This document shows, one piece after another, positions 12,515-24,190 of a stretch of DNA of 64,000 bases. Source of the DNA: Aquilaria yunnanensis (Eukaryota; Streptophyta; Magnoliopsida; Malvales; Thymelaeaceae); contig CM077596.1 of assembly GCA_039654915.1 (NCBI GenBank), positions 70,123,751 to 70,187,750 of the forward strand. The letters run 5' to 3'. Position 1 is the stretch's first letter. Each line of letters starts with the position of its first letter. The notes beneath the pieces are model-generated. The model ran no database searches. It was not told where the DNA came from and saw only the letters and a program-made list of their open reading frames with translations. Made by a program: the position numbers and the translations under genes.

Positions 12515-14045
12515 TTAATATCACTGGTCATCCATAAATTATTCTCATTTTTTTTTAATCTCTAAACTATTCTCATTTTATTTAATCATCACAAAACTAT
12601 CAATTGTATTAGTTTTGAATTTTTTTTTCTTTTTTTCTTCTCATACACCTAATGGAAATTGTTGACATAACATAAAAAACATTAAAATAAATGTTAAAAT
12701 AACACTTCTAGTTGTTTAACTTTTCTTATCAACAATTTTAAACCTTTAAAGTTTTCCCACGGTATCCTTCATCCCCCCCTTATCCTCTTGCTCTTCATCT
12801 CCACCTCTTCTTACCCTATGAGCATCACTGTTCGTGAAAATCACCAATCGATGTCCCAATTTTGTAAAGTACATGTCATAGATCAATAGCTTATGGTTTG
12901 AAGACTCAATTTCACATGGTTTGGTTAAATTTTTGTTTGAATTCAAAATTGTTCAAGAACCATCATGACCTATTGTTCTTCAGCTTCATACTTGGCCATC
13001 TCAGAGTCACCATGATATTTCTCATTCCTAGATTTGTTCTTCACATAAAACTGGGTGAGAAAACATCATTGATAATAATGAGAAGAGTCCAGTAGCACAT
13101 TGTTGTTTTCCTTCAGCTTGACATTGAATGAACTCCTCGACAGAGCCACAATTCCTATCCAACCCAATGATGAAGTCACTAGCATTTTGTTCTCGAATCC
13201 AAAATGCATGTTAAGCTCGGTGTAGAGTATAGAGTTGAGTGATATCCAATCAAGCTCCCTCAACTTGTTGTTGGCGACTACCACTGTTGGGGTTCCGGAG
13301 ATCACATAATCGACCTCACTTTCACCTTCGCTTTCATTTTGCATGTCTCTCCTTCCCTCCTCCTTGTCGTACTCTGCAATGATTCTATGGTCATAGCTAA
13401 TTTGCAAACAATTCCTCAATTTGGAAGCAAGATTTGAAGGCATTGCCCATCTCAACCGATTTCGTCGTTGACAATGCCAAATTCTACATGGATACGAAGT
13501 GTTTAATGAAATGCCTTATAGAGAATTAATGGACTTTAATGAAGTTGGTTCTGTTGCCTCATGGTTTTTGATGTCTTGCAGCAGGTTGGATAGCTCAAAG
13601 TTCAGTTCCCATGTGTTTGGGATGTCGATTATTGCCTTCTCCCAGTGGAAGCAAAATAGGCCCACAAAGAACAAAGAGAAGGCATGGTAATGTAGGCGGC
13701 AGAAAAGGGATGAACTGGGTACATGGTAGTGGTTCAATGTGTGGTTGGCTCCTTCACGATGGGTGTTGGGGAAGTGAGAGTAAGGAGGGGCAAAAGGAGC
13801 TAGAGAGAAAAATGTTGGTTACAAGAGCATAAAATAATAAATTTAGAAATTTAAGATTTAAAATTATTGATAAGGAAAGTTAGAGAACTATAGTGTTATT
13901 TTAACATTTATTTTTAATATTTTTTATGCAACATCAGCAATTCCGTTAAATTTAACACTGAAATTAATAGAAAGTACCAAATTTTAAGATCAAGTATCTG
14001 TTTACGACACGAAAATAAGCTAGGTAACCCATGTGAATTTTACCA
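12515..14045. mobile_element. Long-TIR element with non-repetitive core (Pack-MULE-like candidate)
   Basis: About 12650-12745 and 13845-13960 are inverted copies. The left has AAATAAATGTTAAAATAACAC and TTATCAACAATTTTAAA; the right, inverted, has AAATAAATGTTAAAATAACAC and TTATCAATAATTTTAAA. Weaker similarity extends outward, so the outer limits are approximate. The ~1.1 kb core is less AT-rich than its surroundings. It contains a 129-codon minus-strand open frame (13066-13455) with no domain I recognise. The layout resembles a Mutator-like element that captured gene-like sequence; capture is not proven. Confidence 0.55.
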
Positions 14046-14960
14046 TATCTCATATTTAATAACACTGAAAGTTTTTAAAATTCTTGGGATGGGAGGGGGG
14101 GCTGCCACCCTTGTCCCTTCATTGTTGTGCCCCTAGATTTGGTTGAAAAGACATGAACGAACCATAAACAAGTTTTATTTTTATAATTAGAAATAGCTAC
14201 AACTAGATGCAATAGTCGATAAATATTTATATGTCAGAAGCAGGAAAAATGTCTATCTATTTAGGACCCAGAAAATACCCGAACCTAAATATGAACAACA
14301 CTGAATTTGAGAAAATAAGGAAGGCAGTAGTCGGAACTCTAACATTTCTCTTCCGCTATCATGTCTTTTGTCACTTAGACCAGCCGCACAAGACCATAAA
14401 CAAGTTTTTAAATTAATAAGCTCAAATTGTTCACTTAAATCAATGAAATAAATCAAATTGAATGAAGTTGTGTTAAATAGTGGGTAAATTAAGCTTGGTT
14501 TGAATTATACATCAAAATTTATTTAAGTTTAAACCAAATAACAATTTAAACAAGTTAATTGCCAAGAAATGCAATCGAGTCAAGCCAGAGTTGGTGGTTC
14601 ATTTCTCACCGCTACTGTAAGTAGCCAGATCATACGAAACATACTCGGCGCCTCTGCCTCACGTTACAACAAACGGTGGATCAAGCTGCGCTGCAAACCA
14701 AAAAGAAAAAAAGGACAAAACCGAAAACAGAAGGTCGGAGATTAGCATTAACAATAACGGCAAGTCGGCGAAAAGGCCCCATGTTCTACGTCTCCCCACC
14801 AATAATTCATCATTCTCCTCCACCCCAGACTGGTTTCAAGCTGGCACCCCTGTCTTCTTCCTCCTCCTCCCCTTAAACCCTGATTCCAATTTCCCCTCCC
14901 AATCCCAATCATCCATGCCGCTTCTCGCCTTGACGTAGACCCTGCGGTTCTTTAAAAAAA
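14046..14960 (+). other. Intergenic sequence and upstream region of the DUF538 gene
   Basis: AT-rich to about 14560, then a CT-rich leader-like stretch (14800-14900) containing repeated CCTCCTCC, as in plant pyrimidine patches. No convincing TATA box. A run of A directly precedes the ATG at 14961. Confidence 0.4.
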
Positions 14961-15601
14961 ATGGTGCCCGTGGTTTGTTGTATCCTCACAATATTGATAC
15001 ATTCCGTTTTAATCTCGGCGGTCTCATGCGGTGGTTCCGACGGGGATACCATATATGAGATCCTGCACGCTCACGGGCTTCCCATGGGTCTCCTCCCCAA
15101 GGGGATAACCAAGTTCCACTTCGATGACACGGGTCGGTTCGAGGTCCACCTGGATCAGGCCTGCAACACCAAGTTTGAGAGCCAATTGCATTACGATCGC
15201 AACGTTTCCGGGACTTTGCGCTACGGCCAGATCGGAGCCCTGTCGGGGATCTCTGCACAGGAGTTGTTCCTCTGGTTCCCTGTTAAAGGGATTCGGGTCG
15301 ACGTTCCCAGTTCGGGTCTCATTTACTTCGATGTCGGCGTTGTTTTTAAGCAGTTCTCTTTGTCTTTGTTTGAAACACCGAGGGACTGTGTGGCCGTTCG
15401 GGGTCTGGAAGCGGAGGCTCGACTTCGTGACGGAAAGTTGATAGCTGAAACGGTCGCCAAGGTCTTGCATCTGGACTTTATTTCTGAAATTTTCTTTTGA
15501 TGAAAATTTGTCGTGTTAATTTGGGTTACAATTTGCAGAGTCTGGATGTCAGGTTGCGGCATGAAATTGATCAGGAGAGTTTCATGAGAGATGTTCTGTA
15601 G
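14961..15601 (+). CDS. DUF538 family protein, secreted
   Basis: Small plant-specific DUF538 protein. Members are linked to trichome branching and stress, but the biochemical role is unsettled (some work proposes lipid or chlorophyll binding). The ATG at 14961 gives a signal peptide ending near residue 23. The core follows with IYEILHAHGLPMGLLPKGI, LDQACNTKFES, VSGTLRYGQIGALSGISAQE, LFLWFPVKGIRVDVPSSGLI and FDVGVVFKQFSLSLFETPRD, all characteristic of the family. The reading frame without splicing stops at 15500. A GT-AG intron at 15462-15538 (77 bases) would instead join Lys167 to a 20-residue tail ending at 15601, giving 187 residues. I prefer this model, but the unspliced 179-residue form is possible. 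No neighbour suggests a shared role. Confidence 0.88.
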
Positions 15602-18486
15602 AGTATGGAGGAGGATTTGATCACAAAATTGGCCAATTAGCTCAATCGGCTTAGCTAATAACAGCTCAGCTCATGTACATGTTCCTTGGTACATGTTACT
15701 AAAAGTCTCTGCCCTAGCATGCTTGCGTCTTTCGTGTTCCTCTGGACCGCATAATCTAATCTGCAAACCAACAAGAGATTGCTTCTGTCTGTGGGCATCA
15801 GATGGCTGGAATCTGATGGGGGAATGATCATTTGATGAGGAGACTGTGTTGTAATTGATAGTTTTTGGAGCTGGGAGTTGAAGAGGAAGAGAGACAGGAG
15901 CACTTGGTCAGGGATGATGAGGTGATAAGCCTGCGCTTGATTTTTTTTTTCCTTTCATGTGTTGATTATTTGTTGTACCATGAATAACCAGAACTCTGTT
16001 GCTTTATCAATTTTTGGAGTCTCTTGCTTGTAGAATAAGTTTTCTAGGTTGGTGAGAGACATACCAAGTTGAATATTGATACAAGAGTTCAGTAATAAAA
16101 ATACCTCTTTTACTTCATCTGTGTTTACTTGTTCTGCTGTTGTACCATGAATAACCAGAAGTCTGTTTTTGCGGGGCTGCTCTCACCTGTCGGGTTAATT
16201 AATTAATTAATAGTCTGCATTATCTATGACTGAGAAAGGGACAAGGTAACATGAGTATGAATGAGTGACATGGTAGTCGTTCTTTCTATGGTGGTTGTCA
16301 CTGCCTGAGGTATTTTGGCTGCATTGTTTTGATCAGATATTGGCTTCTGGGCGCTCTGAAGGCTGTACAATCTCAAGATGTAGTGTTTGCCTTTGCCATA
16401 CCATACTTGGTGATTGTTTTCTCCATTTCTTCCTTTGTTTTTTCCCTTGTGTGGTCTATGGCAGATAGAAACTTGTGTTCGAGGAAAAGGAAGTACTGGG
16501 TTTTGACATGATTTTTTCTGTGTAAGTTTTGAGCCTGCTATGCCTTCTTAACAGATTCTGCGCTTTTTGTTATGATGCATTTGTACATGAAAAGTTCCCC
16601 TGCTCTATATGTGGGGAAAGGCCTTGACTGGCTTTGCTTGTTGATGACCAAGTAACATAACCACGGCCGGGAATGCATATTTTACTCTTTGTTGCTTCTC
16701 CTAATGTAACAGAGCATCTGATTTCACGCTTGCGTGTTCCTTGTTGCATACAACGGCTTGAAGTTGGTAAGATAGGTTTATCTGCTTCTTGACGAACTTT
16801 ATGTGCCCGTTGCTAGCTCCTGAAAAGCGTCGTCAACTTATACTGTTCATGCATGCTTGTTCTGCAAAACCATAGAGTTTATCTGTTGTGCAGCACTGTC
16901 ACTGCATTTGCCGATGGTATACGGTCTTGCATGAGAAACAGATTCTCTTAGAGCAACATACATTGTTTAACTTTGATCTGCGGGTGCGAGTGATTTTGTC
17001 TGAATTTGAGGTTGTTTAGAATTGTGGAAATGCTAGATGTACACACCTGTGCACCGCATTGTTGTTACATCCGATCCGGCACCATCCTTAGAGGTTCTGA
17101 CAGGATGTCATCTCATGGGTTTTGAGTTGAAGTGGATTACTGGTGTTTCCTGTGATGTTTGTTTGCCATTACATGGCTGGCTACAATTGTCCTGTTTGAA
17201 ATCCTAATTGGGTATGGGCTGGGGCTGGCATTCTTCATCGTTTTTCCCTTGAGCTGTCTTATTTAGTAGTACTATATAGGAAGTAGTATTTTTGTGTTGT
17301 TTTAAATGGAATACGACACCAAATATGTCTCATGTCAATTAATCATTTTTCCCATATCTATTATTGTCGAATTGCTCAGGCTGGCAACAGCCAAGAAGAG
17401 ATCTTGTTTGGCGTTTGTTTTGCCATCCATCTGGCTATCAGATACATTTTGCAACAAAACGAGAATAGAAAAGACAAACAAATGGGTTGAACTTTTCCTT
17501 TCTAGGACTCGAACACGAGCTTAAGTTGTGGGTCAGTCACAGCCCAAAGTGCACAGTTAGTCTTTTAATTTACTGAAAAGAAGCTACTGAAACAATAACA
17601 CAATTAACAAGTAGAAATTAATAATTTAAATGATTCATTAACTGTTAACAAAATAGTATTACACAGTTTTAATCTTATTTTATATTATAAAAAGTACAAA
17701 AGTACATAAATGTTAAACGACTTTTTAACCTTTATGTTATAAAATGTTTTGTTTTTTAATGAAACACAAATTTGTCATTATCTATTTAAGTGGAGTTGTA
17801 TTAACACTACAACACTAAAAGAAACCTTTAAGTTGCCACTAAATTTTATTTTTTGTTGCAAACTTCCCCGCCCTTAATTTTATATTACAGAATTACATAT
17901 TATATATAATTATTATTTTTGTGTTAATCTTAACTAAAACTCTTAAATTGTCATTAATTTTTTTTTTCTTGAAACAAGTCAACCTTGGTTCTATATTACT
18001 ATAAAATAATACCTCAAGTGAATATTTTATAAAATTAAAATTTCAACTTATCATTCCAAAAGCTTTCATAGTCAAATATTTTATTTGAATAAGAGACTTA
18101 AATGTAAAACTCATATTAGAGTAATCATATAATTCACAAATGACTGAAGCACGTACTATGAAAAAAATAAAAGAATTATTATTGTAACACAGGCCATTAT
18201 GAATAATTTTAGAAAAAAAAATTTTTTTGCTCATAGAATTAGTTGCTTATTTGATAATAAAGAGGAATTTTAGTAGCAACTCTTTTTTTTTTTTTAACAT
18301 TTTTCCAATATTTTAAAAATATTGAAAAAATTATGAGAATTATTTTTTCCCACGTGGTCATCATTTTGAATGTTGGAACATAAGTTTTTATTCTTAGCAA
18401 CTAACTTTTTCTTTATACTAAATAATATTAATGTATTCTTATTTTTATTATTTTTTATAGCCAATTAAATCTTATGAGTTGTATCA
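15602..18486. other. 3' flank of the DUF538 gene and intergenic sequence
   Basis: From 15602 to about 17500 the base composition is nearly balanced, unlike the AT-rich surroundings, yet no long open frame or known domain was seen. It could be 3' UTR, a non-coding transcript or a decayed gene. GTTGTACCATGAATAACCAG occurs twice (15972 and 16138). From 17560 on it is AT-rich. On the minus strand near 17500, GTTCGAGTCC resembles a tRNA-type B box without a convincing A box. Confidence 0.4.
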
Positions 18487-18658
18487 AAGTAGCATTATTC
18501 ATGTATTGTAGTTAGGCTTTAATTTTTGGAAAAGTCATTACGTAACCACAAATTTAGTTAAATTTAAAAAATATGACATAAATTTTTTATAAATGCTTTT
18601 GAACGTTAGTTTTGGGTCAATTTATTTTATCTTTTCTTCACTTGCCATTCAAACTTCA
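18487..18658. repeat. Direct repeat, left copy
   Basis: About 172 bases that recur in the same orientation at 19757-19929 with roughly 85-90% identity by eye. Shared blocks include ACCACAAATTTAGTTAAATT and TTTTTTATAAATGCTTTTGA. The two copies flank the long-TIR element. Confidence 0.8.
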
Positions 18659-19756
18659 TCAGGTAAATTGCACGTGTTTCGCCCAACCTTTAATTATTTT
18701 TTCTGTTTTAACCCTAACCTTCATTTTGCTGATAGTGTGTTCTTACCCTCAATAAAAAATTTCATTTTAGACCCTTTTTGAACAAAAAATGTTATGTTGG
18801 ATGGAAAATGTCACATCAGCATTACATTGTAGGGAAAAATACTTACTTTAATCTCTGAGATTTTTTCCTTTAACAAATAATCTTCAAAACATTGAAATTT
18901 AACAAAAAAACTTTATTCCCCTCTCCAGTCTTTCTCCATGTCCGTCCTGCAGGTGCCACCAATAGCATTTATGGCAGGTATCAACCCCTTGTCGAAGTTT
19001 GTCCATGGCGGCAAGTTTCATGAGATTAATGCTTCGTCAATGGCGACAAGCTTCATGAGATCAGTGTGAATCAAAGCTTTTAGCGGATTGATGTCAGAGA
19101 TGAGAAAGAGGAAGTGAATTGGGTGAATAAACGGATGAGAGGGTGAGTGAATCGGGGATGGAGTACAAGGTTGCTAGAGGATAGGGATGTAGATAGAGGC
19201 GAATTTCAGAGCCAGGTCTGGGTGCCATGGCGAATCAAAAAATCACGATGGCGAGGATACGCGAATCGGGAAATTGCGACAGCAGTGAAAACTATTCGGA
19301 CAGTTGTTGGTGATAGGGAAGCACGGATGGTGGCGAATCAAAGCATTAGACAGTAGAGGGCTTTAATTGGTGACGACAAGTGGACAAACAGATTGACGCT
19401 ATTGATTTCTAGGTTGAGTTTCTTCACCTAGCCTAGCAATGCAACGATTCGGTTTCTTCTTCTAACCCACAACATGGGAGGGCGAGAATGGAGAGATCTG
19501 GGAATGACAAGTCGATGGTGGCTAGAGAATGCCAATAGTATGGCAGAAGTCAATATGGTGGTTGGATTGCTAACGGAAACATTTCAAGGTTTTTTCAACA
19601 AATGAAAATGTTTTCAGGGATTCAAACTAACATTTATCCTTATAATTCAAAGCTGATGTGACATTTTTCATCCAAGATAACGATTTCCATAAAAAAAGAA
19701 CTCAAAATAAAATGTGTTATTGAGATTAAGGATACGCTATGAACAAAATAAAGATT
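18659..19756. mobile_element. Long-TIR element between direct repeats
   Basis: The ends are inverted copies over about 170 bases. The left end contains AAAATGTCACATCAGC near 18806; the right end, inverted, contains AAAATGTCACATCAGC from 19645-19660, with flanking blocks also matching. The ~0.6 kb core (about 18950-19590) is less AT-rich and shows no known domain. Probably a non-autonomous Mutator-like element; the superfamily is inferred from TIR length. Confidence 0.6.
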
Positions 19757-19929
19757 TGTCAAAGTAACATTATTCATATATTGTAATTAGGCTTTAATTT
19801 TTCAAAAAAATCATTACTTAACCACAAATTTAGTTAAATTTGACAAATATGACCTAAATTTTTTATAAATGCTTTTGAAAGTTACTTTTGGGTCAATTTA
19901 TTTTCTTTTTCATTTGCTTGCCGTTCAAA
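19757..19929. repeat. Direct repeat, right copy
   Basis: Second copy of the 18487-18658 sequence, starting CAAAGTAACATTATTCATAT. It lies immediately beyond the right inverted repeat of the element. Confidence 0.8.
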
Positions 19930-20048
19930 CTACTATCTCCATATTAAGTTCTTTGCACCATTTCAGTTTTTTTACTTAAGTTTGACTTAAATTTTTTATA
20001 GTAATATTTGCTAATTTTTTTTAAAAAAAAATTCTTTGAAAAGTAAGG

Positions 20049-20384
20049 GTCAATTCGTTTTAACTTAAATTAACTGACTTATTTTTACTTTTACATTTTT
20101 AACCTGAAATCAATTTCATTTGAAATCCAATATTATGTAGATATAATAATCCATTTGAAAGTAATTTTTTATGATATTGTTAAAATTTTATAAATTTTTC
20201 TTTTTTAATGCCTAAAAGTAGAAAAATTTATTAAAATTAAATAAGATTACAAAAATTTTATTTTCAATGGATTATTACACCTGCATAATGTTAGCTTTTA
20301 ATTAAAATTAATTTTACATAAAAAAATGTAAGAATAAAAATAAGTCATTTAGAATTCAGTTGACTTAAGTTAAAATGAATTGGG
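20049..20384. mobile_element. AT-rich palindromic MITE, copy 1
   Basis: The two halves are imperfect inverted copies. The left begins CAATTCGTTTTAACTTAAAT; the right, inverted, begins CAATTCATTTTAACTTAAGT. The middle carries TAATAATCCATTTGAAA against TAATAATCCATTGAAAA. It encodes nothing. A related copy lies at 34519-34883. Confidence 0.75.
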
Positions 20385-20755
20385 TGTAAATTTTTTATAG
20401 TTTCTAAATTTGATTTTGTAAATTTTTTTCTAGAAAAATATTAAAGTAAATAAATTGAAGTAAAAAACCTTAAATGTTACAAAGAATTTGTGACAGAGAG
20501 AGTATAATAATAACAATACTTAAAACTTACAACTTTTCATCAATAATTATTTATACATTAAACAAATAATAACAATATAGTAAAGTTTTAATTTTATTTA
20601 CAAAGAGAAAAATAAAAATTTTAATAAGAGTCCTTTTACACTAGGAGACCCTATAGGAATTTAAACTCTTGGCTTTATCTATACCAATTGGGGGCCTATA
20701 CTGTCAAGTGGAATTAAAGCTATGTAATTGACTTGGCCTATTTATTAGAGAGTTA

Positions 20756-21486
20756 CTCCCTTCGTCACGTTTATTTTGCTCCATTCTAGATTGCACGTAG
20801 TTTTAGGCAGAAAGCTAGTTTCCATGCGTTTTCCAATTTTACCCATCCCAATTAGTCATCCACGTTTCTTCATTGTTCGTCCGTTGGATTCACTGTTGGT
20901 CATCTGTCATCTGCTGATCCCATTGATCGTTAGTCGTCAGTCGTTCATTGGTCGATCATCTTCGTCATCCGTCATCTACCGGTCTCATCGAACGCCTTGT
21001 CTTGTCATCGTCTCATCCACTACGAGATCTTGTCTTGTTGGCCTCATCCGTCAGTCCTCTCCCATCCGTTCCTCGATTCATCCATCGTTCCTTGATTTGT
21101 TGGTCCTCGCTTGTCCGTTCGTCTCTCCTCGCCTCCGTCCATTCCTTGATTTTCCAGCCTCATTGATTTAGATCCTCTGCCCGTTTCTTGATTCGTCAAC
21201 CTCGTTGATTATGCACTTTCCACATCTAATCCATCTCCTAGCTTGTCCATGGCCGATCGGGATAAAGAGGTACTGATAAAGTGGTTGCCATCGCCAATCG
21301 GAGGGAAGTAGTCAGAGACTTGTAGGGAAGCTGAAGGGTTGAAGTGTTTTTTAGTCCAATTCTATTTTGGGCACTAAGGGCATAATTGTCTTTTGAATGA
21401 ATAAAGTTTGCTAAAAAGGGAAATGGTGCAAAGTTTTGGGACATTCCTAAAAGGAAAATGGAGCAAAAATTTTGGGACGGAGGGAG
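20756..21486. mobile_element. Stowaway-like (Tc1/mariner-type) element
   Basis: The ends are CTCCCTTCGTCACG on the left and, inverted, CTCCCTCCGTCCCA on the right, which is the Stowaway terminal signature. TA dinucleotides flank both sides. TTTTGCTCCATT follows in both terminal repeats. The ~730 base core is CT-rich with open frames lacking known domains, so it is non-autonomous and long for a Stowaway MITE. Confidence 0.8.
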
Positions 21487-22177
21487 TATAAAAATTCATG
21501 AATGCTCTAACGTGAAGATTTGGGGTTTAAATCATACATTTGAAAAAAAAAAAGACAATTATTTGAAGTTGATTATCCAAAATAATTTATTTTTATTTTT
21601 ATGGGATTTTTTTATTATCTAAAACTAATATCATTTGAAAACTAATTATATATATCTATAATAATTTATTAAATAAAATTTTTATATTAATTTTTATGAA
21701 TTTTTTAACTATTCAACCTAAAAAATAATTAAAAAATAATATTAATTTCATACAAAAAAAACCACAAAACATATTTGTATTAATTTGACTTAATTCTAAA
21801 TAAATTAGATCTTTATCTCAATGGTTAGGTTCAAGCTTTTTTGGGTTGATGTTCTATACTTTAGTTCTCTTCTTACAAGTTAGTTTTATGTACAATGAAT
21901 CATTTGACATACAATGAGAATAAAATTAAAGTTTTTCTTCATTAATTATAAATATTTTTACCCGAACACTACTTAATTATAAATATTTTTCACCCTAGTA
22001 CTCCTGTCTACCAAGAAAGAATAAATAAATTTTTATGACACATATTAAAAGGGTATATAGTTTTTGTTGTGTCAAACTACTAATTTTCCCACAAAGAGAG
22101 TAAATAATTAAGATTTTTATTTTACATGCAAGTTAATTGTTCAGTAGTGATAATGATTTTAATTTTATCTAAAGATT
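21487..22177. other. AT-rich sequence with a possible third MITE copy
   Basis: About 21575-21790 resembles the palindromic MITE at 20049: TTTATTTTTATTTTTATGGG, then ATCATTTGAAA, then TCTATAATAATTTATT. It is more diverged and its ends are unclear. Otherwise no gene. Confidence 0.35.
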
Positions 22178-23400
22178 ATACTTTCATGCAACATAATGTT
22201 CTATTATTAATATTAGAAAAATTATGAAAGTGACAAAATTTTTATCAACTTTTATACTCTTAACCTATAGGTGTTTAATTTTTTTTTAATGAGACCCAAA
22301 TTAATTTGGTGTTTTATATTTATTAGAGGTATAATTAGTACTAAGAATCTAAAAAGGAAAGAGAGAAAAAATAGAAGTCTCATATGTGTAGTTTTTAAAA
22401 AACAAAAAAGAGGAATCTGTATGTCTTTTCTTAGCTTTAATACAATGACTTAAAGTTATATATTAAGTATAAGTTTTGATGGAAAAAAAACTTAAATAGC
22501 CATAATAAGTTAAAATTTTGTAACAAATATGTCCTTAATTAAATTATATATATTTTTGGGGCATGACCTGAAACCTAAAATTTTATCAATTTTTTGTACT
22601 CTTAAACTTGAATGAAGTATTTTTAACTGGAACTTAAAAGTTTCAAAAACCTCTTAATTATGTCTATTTGAATAAAAAATTTAAATTTAATATAACTCAT
22701 AAAAAGTATAAATATGTCAAATGTTAGACCTTTTTGTCCCTAAGTTTTATTTTATTTCTCTTTTTTGATGATAGGGTTTTTTAATTTCATTATAAAAATT
22801 ATACTTTCATGCAACGTAGTATTCTATTATCAGTATTAGAAAAAGTACAAAAGTGACAAAATTTTTATCAATTTGTATATCCTTAACTTATGTGGTGTTT
22901 TATTTTTTTAATGAGACCTAAATTAATTTGATGTTGTATATTTACTAGGGGTATAATAAGTGCTGAGAATCAAAAAAAGAAAGAGAAAAATAAAAGTCCC
23001 AAGTGTGCTTTCTAAAAAACAAAAAAAAAAAAACAAGAGGAATCTACGTGGCCCTTTTTAGTTTTAGTACATTTGCTTAAGGTTATATATTAAGTATAAC
23101 TTTTAATGGTGAAAAAAATCTTAAATAGCCACAATCAGTTAAAATTTTGTAACAAATATGACCTTAATTAAATTATATATTTTTGGGGCATGTCCTTAAA
23201 CATAAATTATCAATTTTTTGTACCCTTAAACTTGAATGAAGTATTTTAATTAGAATTTAAAATTTTCAAAAAACTCATAATTATACCTATTTGAATCAAT
23301 GATAAAAAGCATAAATATGTCAAAAATGTTGGATGACCTTTTTATCTTTAATTTTTATTTTATTTTCCATTTTAATGATACTTAAATTTATCATTTCCTA
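22178..23400. repeat. Tandem duplication, unit about 623 bp
   Basis: Two consecutive, same-orientation copies starting ATACTTTCATGCAAC at 22178 and 22801. They share, in order, GTGACAAAATTTTTATCAA, CCTTAATTAAATTATATAT, TTTTTGGGGCATG and TTAAACTTGAATGAAGTATT. The second copy has small indels. A weak third partial unit may follow to about 23700. Non-coding. Confidence 0.8.
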
Positions 23401-24190
23401 TTTATTAGATTTAAAAAAACTAAAACTATGGCAAGGAAGAAAAAAATAGAACAAAGTGATGATAAGATCTCAGGCTTCATATTAGGAGGATAGGATTAGT
23501 ATTTGAAAAAGAAAAATAGAAAAAAGAATAGCTGATTTTTTTCTATAAGTTTTTATGGAAAAAAACTAAAAAATGCCACTAAATTTAAAATTTTGTGACA
23601 TACATGTGTTTGATTTATATGACCTTAAACATGCCTAAAAACATAGTGTTTATCGATTTATTTACTTTTTAAATTTGAAATGTATTCATCAGAACTTAAA
23701 GTGCAACTTAATATCCACATATATGTATATGCAATAAAAAGTGAAAAGATATATAAAATGACTAAGCCTTAAATTATTAGTTATTAACTTTTCTTTTAGG
23801 TGCTAAGATTCTATTCTACTTTGATGAGTTTTTTTTCTTGTGATTGACTAATTATATTATAAGAATAATAGGTATAACTACATTTTCAAACTTCCGTGAT
23901 ATGAGCGTAATTTCTAAATCAATCACCACTAAAATATAGGACTTTACCAACTGCCATTTACCAACGTGCAGCAGTTGGTAATTAACAACGCGCGCAAGTT
24001 GGTAAGTTTCTCATTTTCGCGTTCGTTATATATATTAAACGTTCCAGGTTTCGGTTGTTTCGTATTTTTCCCTGTTTCAATCCACATTCAAAATTAATTG
24101 TAAGAATTCAAAAGTACGCCTGGCTTTACTCAGCAATAAACATTACACAACTATGCCAACGTAATTAAAATATGCAATTCTCAAATACAG

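Noticed and set aside
14986..15470. Minus-strand frames of 90 and 148 codons over the DUF538 gene
   Set aside because: Shadows of the plus-strand coding sequence, which has clear DUF538 motifs.
17485..17530. tRNA-like B box on the minus strand (GTTCGAGTCC)
   Set aside because: No A box at the right spacing and no cloverleaf; at most a SINE remnant.
20776..21171. 131-codon plus-strand open frame rich in Ser/Leu/Arg
   Set aside because: Lies wholly inside the Stowaway-like element, in CT-rich simple sequence, with no domain.
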